NCBI GenBank assembly: GCA_015657535.1
Contig: JADHZB010002030.1
Location: 10,001 to 68,140 of the forward strand
Reading direction: 5' to 3'
Source of the DNA: Nephromyces sp. MM_2019
Lineage: Eukaryota; Apicomplexa; Aconoidasida; Nephromycida
DNA: 58,140 bases
Notes under the pieces: model-generated
What the model was told of the DNA's origin: nothing
The model's input: only the letters and a program-made list of their open reading frames with translations
Database searches by the model: none
Translations under genes and position numbers: made by a program
Shown: positions 13,401 to 25,405 of the stretch, piece by piece
Numbering within the stretch: the stretch's first letter is position 1
Layout: each line of letters starts with the position of its first letter

Positions 13401-16140
13401 GCTATGTAACACAACCAAATTATATATAAAATGTAGATACACACAATATATATACATGCAAAGTCATAACAAAAGTCAAAAAGAGACGCAGACTGGAAAT
13501 CAGTTCCAGAACCATATCACACAGGCAATTACACAATAAGCCAAAAAAACCCAAGTACACTAAGGAATTCATCAACTATACGCACACACGCATATTTAAA
13601 AGTTTAGTATATGCATCATAAGGTATACTTGGGGTTTGAGAAATTCAGGTATTAATGGTTTAAAAAATAATTTTTCTAGTGCCCTTTGTCTATCTTCTAA
13701 TAATTTAATCCTATATTTTTCAAATTCTATGTGTGTATCTATATGTTCATTTAAGAACTCTTTCCTCTTTCTGAGTTTGGCTTCTAGTAAATATCGACTC
13801 AATTCATTATCTTTGGGCCGTGAAATTAAGGCATTAGACCTAAATTCTGTGTATGAAAGCGTATATGAACGCCCAAGCTTGTGTGTGTCAATATCATTGA
13901 GATGTGAAATAGATGATGCTGGTGAGCTCCAGGGGAAATTGGGGCTTAGTGTGTCTGTGTAGTTTTGAATATCTATATATTATATAATTCGGGAACAATG
14001 TTGAATTTGGGAGATTCGTTGTGTTAAATGGGGAGTTAAAAGTGTGTAAAGAATAGAAAAGTATGTGCAGAGTTGTAGAGTGTGTGGAGAATTATGAAAT
14101 GTGGTGAAAAATTTAAAGTGAGAGGAATATTAAAGTGTGTTGAGAAATGTAAGGCTTGTGAAGAATTGTAAAGTGCGTGAAGAAATGTGAAATATTAAGG
14201 ATATAACGAATTCTGGAAAATGTGGGCAACTATTAAGTTTATGAGTGTGTAGAGGATTGTAACTGCTTGAGGGTAAATATATGTTGTGTTCCTAATCGTA
14301 AGGGATTGTAAAAAGTGTTGGGAATAGGTGTAAATTGGTGTGTCACTATACCTAAGCACATGGATAAAGTTGGTAGCCATAAGCAACATGTACAATATAT
14401 GTGTAATTGACTGTGTGTATAAGCAAAAATATTATAATGTTATCTTATTTCTTTACCAATTAATATATCTTTAGGAGGGCTTAATTTTGTTGATAAAATT
14501 TCTTCGTGAGTGTAAGGTTGATGAGCTGGTAAGAGAGGTGAAACTGAACGCATGTCTGATGTTTGTGGAGTCTTATAGCTCCATGGATTATAGGGTGGTG
14601 TGTGTGTAGTCCTGTAGCTTTCAGAATCATAGGAAGGTGAGTGTACAGTCCTATAGATTCCTGGGTCATAGGACGTTGTGTAAGGTGGGTGTGAACTAGC
14701 GTTCCTCTTAAGGCTATTATTTTCTGAAATAAGAGATGAGAGGTTTTGAGGTGTCTGTGTGTTAATGAGATCGGATGTTGGTGATTTTATAACAGGTTGA
14801 ACTTTAGGAGATGGCAAGAAGCTTGGTGAGGGCACTCCTGCTGCTGCCATAGACTGCCGTAGTAATATCTCATCAGAGCACAATTTAATTGATAAGCCCT
14901 TTGATTGTTCTGTGAATAAGTACATACACACATCTCTATTATATATGTCTGGATGTGGTAATTGAGTATTGTTGTTTATGTGCTATTTCAATGGTGTTAT
15001 GTATTTTGGAGGAAACTAATTTTGCTGGAATATGTATGTAGTTGTGAGTATTACTCTATTTCTGCATTTATGTGTGTACCTATGTTTTCTGAGTTATATA
15101 TTTATATAGGTGGATATGTGTGTGTTATTATTAGTATGAATGTTCGCGTTTATGTCTACATATATTTTTAAGTCATCCTAAACATATGTTTATAAAGCTA
15201 TGAGGTGTGTGCGTGTGCCAATAAAATGTATGGATGTAAATTGATGCGTATTTAATATGATTGTAGGTGATAATTAATAGATTGTAGGTGATAATTAATA
15301 GATTATATATAGTCAATGCATCAAATACTTTTACACATACCGCTCATTGGAGAATAGGAGCTGGGAGGTAGAGAGTGGGGTCGATGTTGTCTACAAAATG
15401 TTTAAGAAAATAAGATTGGTTCATATTAAGCAGAGTTGTCGATAAGAAATTTTCAAGGCTAAAGTCAATTCAATTTAGTGTGTATATGTGTAGGAGATTT
15501 CATAACACGAAAGCGTACTAAATTTCTTACAAGTCTTAGAGCTCAACTCTACATATTCAAATTATTAGGTATACTATATATATTACTTGAGTTAAGGTTC
15601 TATATATACCGTGGGTGTAAATTAATTGATTGTAAATAGTATGGCTAAATACTCGTTTCAAGTGGTTGCGTATATGTCAAAGTCTATATGCGCATATGTG
15701 AAGGTGTGCTTCTCTTATGTGAGGGAATATGTGTATGATTCCATAGTTTTCATGTGTATAAAATACATAAGTGTATGCATCAATATAATATGTTTATGAT
15801 AATGCTCATGTGTATATTCCTTTATAGTATTAATTAGATTGTGTAAAGTCTGAAGAAAAAATTCGATCGGGTAGCAATTGAATACATAAAAATCTATATA
15901 GATTGGTGTGCCAATTTCAGGGATATTAAATAGAGTGTGTGAATATTAGCTTTGTTATTTTAACTATAGCCTACACATAGTATGGCTGTTTGTAGTTACC
16001 TCATATGGGCCCTATTATAGGTGAATTTGGTTTACAGTTGTAGCTAGATGTGTGCAGCTTGAGTTACCCCAAAATCTTACTTTTCAGCCTTCTTCTGAGC
16101 ACTTTTGACTCCATTAATAATATTCTTCTGATTATATCAT
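10477..16140 (-). CDS. Ulp1/SENP-type SUMO protease (peptidase C48), about 14 exons
   Basis: Exons in transcript order: 16140-16068 (in-frame ATG at 16114), 15390-15341, 14909-14457, 13954-13629, 13323-13248, 13019-12935, 12703-12640, 12452-12418, 12025-11929, 11682-11579, 11456-11403, 11262-11210, 11142-11087, and 10662 to the stop at 10477. All junctions keep phase and give about 561 aa from 16114. The N-terminal third is Ser/Pro-rich, followed by a charged coiled-coil. The protease domain has WLNDEIINFYM, FNTFFFEKL, the catalytic His in SQSHW, the Asp in VLDSLNG, and PQQKNTSDCGVF with the oxyanion Gln and nucleophile Cys. Ulp1 enzymes mature SUMO and strip it from targets, usually at the nucleus or nuclear pore. 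The 5' end is uncertain because more exons may precede 16140. The last exon may splice at a GTTATA near 10532 instead of reading to 10477. Confidence 0.9.
15259..15304. repeat. Perfect 21-bp tandem duplication
   Basis: Two identical head-to-tail 21-bp units beginning GATTGTAGGTGATAATTAAT (15259 and 15280), plus the start of a third. They lie in an intron of the SUMO protease gene (14910-15340). Confidence 0.95.
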
Positions 16141-18398
16141 CTATGTGGTGTTAATTTAGGAGAATTTTGTGTATGGATGTCATATATGATGTGGGTGTGG
16201 AGAAGTGTTGTGTTTGCTTATCCTATATGAAGTTAGTATATATATATATTTTGAGTTCGTCATGTGTGATATTAGAATAGAAATAAACTGTTATATATAT
16301 CTATATGATGTGTGTGTAGAGACTTGTTGTGAGTGTGAACATAGATTATATATTTTTGTGTCACATATGATAGTTTTGTGTAGATATACTATGTTTGTTT
16401 GGGGCTTCAAGATAAATTGTCGATCAGTCCCCTATTGATTGATTTATATAAATGTATTGTAGTTTTGTATCCTCTATTGCTTGTGTAGGCTATATACTGT
16501 GTTTATAAAGCCATATCGTGTGCTTGTATGTTATATAGTGTATGTTGACAGGTGGGTTGTGTCTGTGAAGATAATAACATATATAGATATTGGTCATTAA
16601 ATTGAATATGATTGAGAATATGGTTCTTCAAATAATTGTAAAAAAGATTTAAATGGAAACATGAATTTTTTGAATTGAAGATTAAGACATAAAATATCTA
16701 CAAATTAAACTTCGCGAATTTGATCTTTAGACATTTTACATACAGATTATCCAGACGTGCTCTAGAACATGATCTTATACACACACATTTTTATGTTCAT
16801 CTATTTCCAACGTCGTTATTCACTTAAAACCAGTGTTTCAAATTTTATTATATTCTAGATAGACACAAACAACTCCATTAGCACATATATTACAAAAGTT
16901 ATTCCATTCCTATATATTTAAGCACAAACCTTGAAAACGCACATACTCGCACAAAAATTGAAAACACAAAAGCATATAAATCAAATGAAACTCAAATGTT
17001 TTGACAAATTACGGACAGTTACACTATTATACAGCCCTAAAGAAATATATAATCTCAAGATACATAGAATTTAACACACACTTCCATATACGAACAATCC
17101 AATCAAAAATAATCAAGCATCAATATTTGTATACTTGTAAGCCTGTTCATTTAGTAATAGACCTCCAAGCAAGCTTCTACAGAAGGGATCAATTATGTTT
17201 GAAGTTTGTTTGTATACCCTTGAGAGAAATATACCAAACTTCATAAGATAGCAAAGAATAAAATATTTGTAAGTGTTCCCTTTGTTAGTATTAATTCAAA
17301 TTTGAAGAAATTATAAAAATTAAATAAAATCTCTAACACTACCTTTTCATGAGGAATTCATATTTTGGTATTTAAATTTAAGTTAATGAATTGTTGAAAA
17401 TTTTGACTAAAATTTAACTCAAATTGTGTGTAAGTATGAGAAAGTTGTGTTTGAATTGAGTGTTAATTTGGATGTAAAAGTAATACAACTTGGTTATTCA
17501 ATTGCTTTTAAGTTTGAGGTAAATTAGTCTACACTCTCATAATTATGTGAATGTGTGATTAGTTGGGTGTTGTTAGACTCATAAAAATTATTGATAATTT
17601 CTTTGCTAACTTTGGTTTAAACTAGGTATTAAGTAGAACAAATAATGATTTGTGTTGACTTTTATAAAAATTTAAGTGAAAATTCGAATTATTTTCTCCT
17701 ATTCTGTTGATATAATATACTTTATAAACATCTACCAAATAGGGCAAAATGCAAATATTATTTTATCTCTACTTATAAATTTTATTTATGAAAATTCACT
17801 ATATATCATTTAAATCTATAACTTTGTTTAGCAGATGCTAACCACTTCAGAAAACTGTATTAAATTGTTAAACATGTAGGTTTCACTACATAAGTTTACA
17901 GAAATGGTTAACCTTCAAGGTATAATCAGTAGATATATATAAAAATAATATAAACTCAAATTCATTGACGCAAAAAATTATGCTCAATAAGTACAATCAG
18001 GTAAGCTACACTTAAGCACTTATACACAGTGATATTCTAATTAAAACTAATGCAATTAGCATCCAGAGACATGGGTTACTTAAATCTGTATTTGGCTTTA
18101 GGTAATATACGAGTAAATTGAGAGTTAGAAATTGTTTGTATTAGATCAAGTAAGATAGTAAAATATTAGAAAAATAAGCAAGACAAAAATCGAAACAAGT
18201 TTATAATGAATTGGATTCTGTTTGACAAAATTATGTTACTTAAGGGGTGGTGGATGATGAGATAAGGTTTGGGATAGTGAATACTTATCGGTATACCTAC
18301 GGTTGTGTTACGGGAAACTGAAGGTGTGGGTAGAGGTTGGAAACGAGTAGAAGGTGATTTAAATTGATATAAAAATGGTTGGGGGATAATAATTAAAT
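16141..18398. other. Spacer between SUMO protease and GPKOW genes
   Basis: Mostly non-coding and GT-rich on the plus strand up to about 16.6 kb, then AT-rich without TG tracts. It may hold further 5' exons of the protease gene. One exon-like stretch at 17133-17240 (minus) is listed separately. Nothing else is recognisable. Confidence 0.5.
17133..17240 (-). other. Isolated exon-like open stretch, unassigned
   Basis: On the minus strand, a stop-free stretch follows an AG at about 17241. It reads FGIFLSRVYKQTSN and then SLLGGLLLNEQAYK before a GT at about 17132. Its composition is unlike the junk around it. No partner exon in phase was found, so it could be an upstream exon of the SUMO protease gene, a small separate gene, or chance. 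Confidence 0.25.
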
Positions 18399-19865
18399 TT
18401 AGTCCATGTGTGCAAATTCACAGAGATCATCCAGTACTCCACGGTAGCGACTACCTGTTGAGTGTCCCTTGTTATCTAATTTATGGAATTCAACATAATC
18501 CTTGGATTTATCAACATGGTCCACTTTCACAACCTGACCATATGCTGAAAATCTTTTCCCAACACATTTTGCATACACAGAACTCCTGTTAATAGTTGAT
18601 TCTAAATCTTCTGCATACTCCCAGACTATAGGGTCCTTCTGATGCTGCATAATCGAAGTTGCCTTATAATAAGGATCAGTTGCTTGGTAAGGAGGTGGAC
18701 GTTGTGAAAGATCAAGTTTACAAAGTGCCCTCCCATTCTTGAGTTTAACATCAACTATAATACCCTTGTGTTTATATTTGTTTGAGTCGGGTGAAGCAAT
18801 CTTGACGTAAAGACCATGTTGTACCCAATAATTTGGGGGTAATTTATCATCAGATTTTGGCTTATTACTTCCAGTCAAATCGAATTTATTGACTTGTGCC
18901 TTAGATTGTGAAGAATTTAAGTCATTATCATGTTTAGGTGGGTTAGGTGTTTGTTGGGAATTCATAATAGAGTTCACTTTTTCGTTGTTGTTTTTGGTAG
19001 CTTTCCTTGGTATTTCTTTCTTCGTTGATTCCCTAGCGGCCATAATGTCTTCTTCTATGGCCTTGTCAGCCCCTAGGCCAGCCCTTTGATAGGTTCTTTG
19101 CTTCAATTCCAGTGGGCGCGCAGTGTGCTTATTAGGGTCATAACCCATACCCAAAAGCATAGCCATGCCAAAGTCTTTGATAGGTACATTTTCGTAATCA
19201 TCAGACTTCATTTCAGGTAGCATCTCAACTTCTTTTTTTAACAGTAAGTCCTCTGAGAGCCCAGAGCGTCTCAGTTCAGTTAGCATAGTATTGTGTGCAA
19301 GAATGGGTGTAACACCAGTGGAGCTTGTTTCACCCCTAACTTCCTTGAGTAAGGCTTCTGCTGCTATTCGGTCTTCTTCAGGTATATCAGATTGTAATTT
19401 TGCTTGCTCCTCCTCAGGAGATATGTGATACTTTGAGTTATGGGCCATTGAGGCCGAGGAAGATGCCGAGTTAGGCTGAGTGTGAATTTTACTATGTAGA
19501 TCTGAGGGGCCAGCTACCTCCGGGTCTTTTCCTAGAGGAGTATCTAGAGTAATATAATGGGGTGTGCTGTAAGTAGAAGTTAGCTTAGGTATTGGGAGTG
19601 GGTGTTTACAGGGTATAATTAAGTTTTCTGGGGTTGTAGCGACAGGTGGCACCTCGAAAATGCCATTCTTTGATATAGATAGTAAGGTATTTCCCTCAGG
19701 TGTCTGGGGAGATTCAATCCGGTCGAATTGACTGGACAATTTGGCTGGCTTTTTTGCCGGAGGTGGCGAACTTATGTTTGTGTTGGCTGTCTTCTTTGAC
19801 GAGGAAATTTTGAAGCCGATTAAAGGTGGAGGGTTGGTGTTTTTCGGGTTGGAAGAGGAAGACAT
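18399..19865 (-). CDS. GPKOW/Spp2-like splicing factor (G-patch plus KOW)
   Basis: Single exon, 488 aa, from the ATG at 19865. The N-terminus carries the short GFKISSSKK motif typical of GPKOW/MOS2/Spp2 proteins, which in the full family reads like SF(K/S)I. Residues 140-220 are charged and helical. The Spp2/G-patch core is at about 224-270, with YENVPIKDFGMAMLLGMGY and RAGLGA. After a polar linker, a KOW-type motif begins at about 346 with VQHGLYVKI and GIIVDVKLKNGRALCKL. The C-terminal 60 residues resemble a second, weaker KOW-like segment. In yeast and humans this protein binds and activates the spliceosomal DEAH helicase Prp2/DHX16. The lack of introns is notable beside heavily split neighbours. 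It is divergent from the methyltransferase gene at 21730. Confidence 0.92.
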   Translation of the reverse strand: MSSSSNPKNTNPPPLIGFKISSSKKTANTNISSPPPAKKPAKLSSQFDRIESPQTPEGNTLLSISKNGIFEVPPVATTPENLIIPCKHPLPIPKLTSTYSTPHYITLDTPLGKDPEVAGPSDLHSKIHTQPNSASSSASMAHNSKYHISPEEEQAKLQSDIPEEDRIAAEALLKEVRGETSSTGVTPILAHNTMLTELRRSGLSEDLLLKKEVEMLPEMKSDDYENVPIKDFGMAMLLGMGYDPNKHTARPLELKQRTYQRAGLGADKAIEEDIMAARESTKKEIPRKATKNNNEKVNSIMNSQQTPNPPKHDNDLNSSQSKAQVNKFDLTGSNKPKSDDKLPPNYWVQHGLYVKIASPDSNKYKHKGIIVDVKLKNGRALCKLDLSQRPPPYQATDPYYKATSIMQHQKDPIVWEYAEDLESTINRSSVYAKCVGKRFSAYGQVVKVDHVDKSKDYVEFHKLDNKGHSTGSRYRGVLDDLCEFAHMD

Positions 19866-21729
19866 TGTTTAGGTTGTGTAGTCAAATTTTCAGAAACGTG
19901 GAAGGAATTGTGTTTGCTATGTAGATGTAAGTTTGAGAGAGGAGGCGAGTTAGTCAGATGTTTTGCCTTTCAAATAAGGGATTATAAGGCTTGGAGTAAC
20001 CCTTAAAGGAGATGTGTCGTCGGTTTTTTGTGAATAATTTTGTTGAATAAATTTTTATGCTATGCCTTAGGGTGAGGTATCTAAGGGTTTAATGCTAATA
20101 CCTGTGGTGGATTCTGGGTGGTCACTAATGAAAGACTCACTCGTTTGTTGCTAATGCGGGTGTGGGTAGGTGATTTGAATGTCTAAGGCATGTGTTAGTG
20201 TGTGTGCTCAGTTTTGTGTGGGGTGTTGGATGGTCAATGATAAGTGCCATTGTGTAATTAGTGGTTTGCCTAGATTGATAAATGTGTGTGCGTTGAGTGA
20301 TTGATATTTGCTTGTGGTGGCTAGAAATCTCATGAACATCAAACACTGTTAAACAGCTTAAACAGCTCGCAAATCCATGCATCATTGACACTAGGTCAAA
20401 GCTATTGTCTTAACTACTTTGAAGACCAAATGTATGAAGCAAATATTGAATTTTTTTGAACTATGTTATACTATAAACAAATGAATCTAGTTTGTCATTA
20501 CACATCACAATTTTTGTTACACATTTTTTGCTACTGATTCTAGTATTGACGATGTCTTTCCAGCTGAGATTTTAAAGTGTGTGAGCATTTCACTAATCCT
20601 ATGTGTTATTCAATGCTGTTACTCTGCAAAGCTTTGGTTTACACCAAAAGTATTTGAGCTTAATACAGAAATCTCCTCAGTTTCAGATATTAAAGGATAG
20701 GATATTTTTCTATTAATTGTGATGTTACTAGTAAAACTATCAGCAGTTTAGTCAGCTACTTTGAGTAATATTGTCAAATAATGTTAAAAATTTTTGTAAC
20801 ACACAATTTACATTTTACCCATACCTCTCTGAAACACTCCCACCAAACATTTCCAGTCTTTGATGCTAATTCAACTCAGTTATGACACTTTTCAAACATA
20901 CCCAATTCTATAAAGTAAAATTTATGTCTCAAGCTTAGCTCTGCCTTCTCAAGCTATGCCTTAAGCCTCACTAAATTCATTCCAGTTTTTGCTTTCAAGC
21001 TCCCCTTACTACACTTAGAAGAGTAACTACTAATAGCCCCAAATGCTAGCTATAAACTCAAGTCTTATAGAATGCTGAGTAATTTAATGTCAAATGTTCG
21101 TAACAAGAGAAGTTTGATTCATAAATTATTCCTAAGTTGATAAGTTAGGCTACATGTCGATCTTGTTACAAATTTTATTTAAAATGTAATTTTGAATATA
21201 TTATTCATTCTTTTTTATATTAAAAAGTATTAAAAACTTTGCTACTGTTTCATTAAGTTGTGTTGATAAGGCTGTAAATATGGTCTAGACTGTATGGATT
21301 GACTAGAATGCTAGAGTTGGGTAACAATGTACATGTAGAGAATAAAGCATAGCGTTGAAGATTTATTATTATCAATTGGATGATGGTACAAAGCTCTTAA
21401 AAAAATTTTTATTAGGATGTTTAATAATTTCTTGATTTTCTCCTACAAATCGTGTAGAATTTCTCTTAATAGCAAGCATATCTTATCAGCCTAAGTGACT
21501 TTTGCTTTGAGTATTATGTTAATAAAGTTATATTGGTTAGTTCGATCATAAGAGAAACAGCTCTAGTAATTACACGTAAAATTGTACTTCTTCATTTCAT
21601 GATTATTCGGGATTATATAACCAAATAACGCATCACTTACAGACCTAAACAACACATAACAAAGCAGCGATAGTTCTTAATCAAAACTAACCTCTTTGAA
21701 ACCCCTGTTTGTAATCTGAAGTTGATAAA
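19866..21729. promoter_or_regulatory. Divergent intergenic region between GPKOW and PRMT genes
   Basis: About 1.86 kb separates two outward-facing start codons, so both promoters should lie here. I see no coding exon and no specific motif I would name. Call based on position only. Confidence 0.45.
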
Positions 21730-24095
21730 ATGATCAATCTGGGTAAGACAAATGCATTGGGTAAGATTTCATTGCTCGAAGACAACCTTAGCCAGGATGA
21801 AGATGCTTCTTCATTTGAGTCTTTCTCCATCAACTCTGAGGATGAACTTTCAATCCAGTCGCATGATGATGATCCATTATTAGCCTACTCTCTATTCGAT
21901 GATTTTGCATCACCCCACGCCTTAGACGTTTGGCATCACATGTCAGACAACTTTCGTTTTAGCACAGATGCTATCATGACTCTCGATACAAACGAATATG
22001 GCCTTATAAGTTTGATAAACTACCTGCGGGGAATAAAGAGTCAGCAAGGAGGTGAGGGTGCTCAACGAGAATGGCAAAACATCCTCATTGGCTCAAGTCA
22101 ATGGAGGTCTTCATACCAGGATTACCTTATCCCAACTCATGATGATAAACTCATATGGGACAGGCCTGACGAATTAGCTTTTGAGGATGACTCAAATTTA
22201 ATAGATAAAAGGGACTCTATGTACACCAATATACCAATAATACCTGAGGAGACTAAAAATTCACCAGATGATCAACTTTTATACAATCTAGAGGACACAA
22301 ATAGGCAAAAAACATGGAAGACTAATAAGACCCACATCGACTTAGGGCACCACGAAGAGGAATACTTCGAAGGATACTCAAATCTAAACATCCACAGAGA
22401 GATGATACTTGACTATCAACGTACATCTGTATATAAAGATTTCATGATGCAAAACTCTGGTTAGTCATGTTGTCTCTATATATATATATATATAAGTATA
22501 TAAATAAGATTTCATGCTTAGCCTTGTTTAGAAACAAGATTGTACTCGATGTTGGCTGTGGTACTGGGATCCTAAGCATTTTCGCAGCCCAAGCTGGTGC
22601 CGCCCTGGTAACTAATAAGATTTGTAAATTCGTATATGGATTAAAATTTTTCTTTATGGGTTGTATAAATGCTCAGGTTGTTGCTGTTGATGCCTCTCAC
22701 AAAACTCTTAATGTTGCGCAAGAGATCATAAAGCTAAACAAAATGCAATCAAAAGTCAAAATCGTCCATGGAAAGGTCTGATTGCCCTGAAAATCATCAA
22801 AACATATATTTATTGCTCATTTTATCATTTTCAGATGCAAGATTTAAACCTGTACTTCTCCGATGATGGGCATAATGTTTTGGTAAGATCCTCCAACAAC
22901 ATTACTATGACTTTCATTCAAATCAAACTGCTTAATCTGATTGATTTTAGGTAGAAAATCAAACAACAACTACCCATAAAAACCTACCATTTATTTGTGA
23001 TATAATAATCTCGGAATGGATGGGCTATGCTTTGCTTTTTGAATCAATGATTTTTCCTGTTTTATCAGCCCGTGATAGGTTCGTTATCTTTAAATATTTG
23101 ACTTATACGATACAAAGCTACTAAGTAGTTTTAACCGGTATATTTAAGGTCTTAACTACTCCTAACTTACAGGTACCTGAAAGAAGATGGACACATACTC
23201 CCAAACATAGCAACAATAGGGGTAAGCCTTCAGAGATTTGCTCCATAAACGGTCATATGAACCATGAAATTTCTTTAAAAATTGTAGAACTTTGGATGTA
23301 ATTTGGAGAATAAATTATCAACTCGATTCAATAATTGGTCATCAATGTATGGCTTAGATCTGAGCCCACTTCAGCCTACTATCAAGGAAACACTCCACAC
23401 ACCCGAAATTATGACAATTGAGCCTGAACTAATAACGTCTCCAGTACAAGAATTCCTGATGATAAATCTTCAGAAAGTCAAGCCTTCTGATATTTCTAAT
23501 CTTAATTACAATCTTGAAGTTAGATATTTTCCACATATAACAGTATAGTTTCTAGTAAATATTGTTTTTTACATCAGATAAAATCACTTTCTTCTATGAC
23601 ATCACTCGGTCTCTACTTCAATTGCTACTTTATATCTGATCTAAGCAAAATCGCCTCATTGCATGGAATAGGGAGTTTTTCAGACTCAACTTCAAATGAG
23701 TATGTTAATTATAATAAATTCAGAGAATTTATTGAGAGCTCTCTAAAATTGGAAACAGGTCCCCTCAACAAACCTACTCACTGGAAACAATCTTTTCTAC
23801 ACCTTTCTGTAAGTTTGAGCAAATTACTACCTCAAACAGCTTATAACGATTTCAAAAAACATTCTAATTACTTTGCAGAATGAAGATGGTTCTCTCTATA
23901 AATCATCAGGTTGTCTACTATTATGAAATCATAACACCCTATTTCAAACCTTTCTATATTAACACTTCAGACCCTTTGAAGTTAACACTTGGTCTTTATC
24001 CTCATTCAAACCAAGGAGAATCGTTGATGATAACAATAGGAATGACTTCTCAGCAACATGGACTTAAGAGTATAAATTACTATGAATTGATTTGA
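21730..24095 (+). CDS. Protein arginine methyltransferase, PRMT3-like
   Basis: Ten exons joined in phase: 21730-22459, 22522-22607, 22677-22775, 22835-22882, 22951-23078, 23173-23221, 23288-23518, 23578-23808, 23879-23909 and 23971-24095; 585 aa. The N-terminal region contains DTNEYGLISLINYLR, matching the segment after the PRMT3 zinc finger (FYG.IKLINYLR). The catalytic core starts at YFEGYSNLNIHREM. The SAM motif VLDVGCGTG lies at 251-259, the double-E loop SEWMGYALLFESM carries Glu343 and Glu352, and the THW loop is at 524-526. This predicts a type I enzyme making asymmetric dimethylarginine. PRMT3 usually methylates ribosomal protein S2 in the cytosol. The Cys pair of the expected C2H2 finger is not visible, see findings. 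Confidence 0.92.
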
Positions 24096-25405
24096 AGTAA
24101 AAAGATGGCTACCCCAGAATTCAAAGGTGTTCCAATGATCTTAAGATTATACTAATTGAGACAAATACTCGCTCCTACTACTCCCGCTATCCCCAACAAA
24201 CATGGTCTATGTAAAATCAAGATCATATTTTTATATTTTAGCTAAATTCTTAAGATGCTTTTTTAATAGCATTTTTAAAACTTTATTCATCCTCAACTAA
24301 TACTTTACCAGTTACTTCTACAATCTTCCCTTGGAACAAATTATAACTTAATTATTTGTATATGATTTAATTTTTCAATTTTTATAAAGTTTCGATATCA
24401 GACATTAAAACAATAGCAAATGTCGAATAAACAAGAAAAAATTTTTACCTAGAGCTAAAAGATATATAACAATCCCATAGCTAGTAAATATTTAGGCATT
24501 AGTACTATGCCTACAAGAAAATTGTTTTAACATATAAAATTTTTAATAAAAGCTTCCTTTCGGGCGAATTCTTTATAAAAAGTGAATTATGAATTTTTTA
24601 TTTATTCATTACTTGTTTATTATTTTCTAATACCAAAGTATAATGATATAACTCATAATTAATAAGGTGTAGACTACATGATAATTTTCAATCAATAAAG
24701 GTAGATTAATGTCCACCATTAAAAGCACCCCTCTATAACAAATTCTTAAATTTGTTTGTACCAGTTTGAGCTATATAATTAATTAGTCACTGTATAAATT
24801 GTCAATGTATTTCGCACATTCCTATCTTGAGTAAAACTTGTAATATAGGATTGCTCTGAACTCTAAAAATACCAAGATATGTGATTGATACAAAAGGATT
24901 TAATAGCATTCTACTCCATAGTGGAGTAAGATAAAACTAATTATTTATTATTATAGCGAAACATTATAACTTAACCAATCATTTTTAATCATTCACACTC
25001 AGACCACTAGTGTTATATCGTTGGATAGTAAACATATAACATAATATGGTATACACTACAACCGAACTCACAAACTTTTTACGGATGAAAATTCCTATAC
25101 CTAATCGGCAACAAATTTTAATTTGCATGTATGTTTAAGAGATTTTATTCCTCAAGTGAATGTTTTAAAAATTTGAATAAGCATAATATTTAAGAAGGTA
25201 TTCCTTTTATTATATACATTTCTCATGTTTGTCACCTTTTTTCAGTGACCTCGTTCACAAATTTGTGAAATTTCGACGTTGCCTACATGTTTATAAAGTA
25301 TAGGATTTGTAATAATTTTTAAAACAGATTTTTCTTATTTTTCCTTTTAAAATTGTGTGATTTTTATGGTATTGTAAGGTTTTGCTTCAAAGAACCTAAT
25401 CAAAA
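24096..25405. other. Intergenic, AT-rich, no gene seen
   Basis: About 1.3 kb between the PRMT gene and TRAP-like gene 2, both on the plus strand. It must contain the promoter of the TRAP-like gene. I recognise no specific element. Confidence 0.6.

Noticed and set aside
17001..17246. Plus-strand open frame of 81 codons
   Set aside because: Composition is not protein-like and no splice partners exist; the opposite strand is the better candidate.
20137..20391. Minus-strand open frame upstream of GPKOW
   Set aside because: Low-complexity Thr/His content and no recognisable motif; GPKOW has a good ATG at 19865 with its N-terminal motif.
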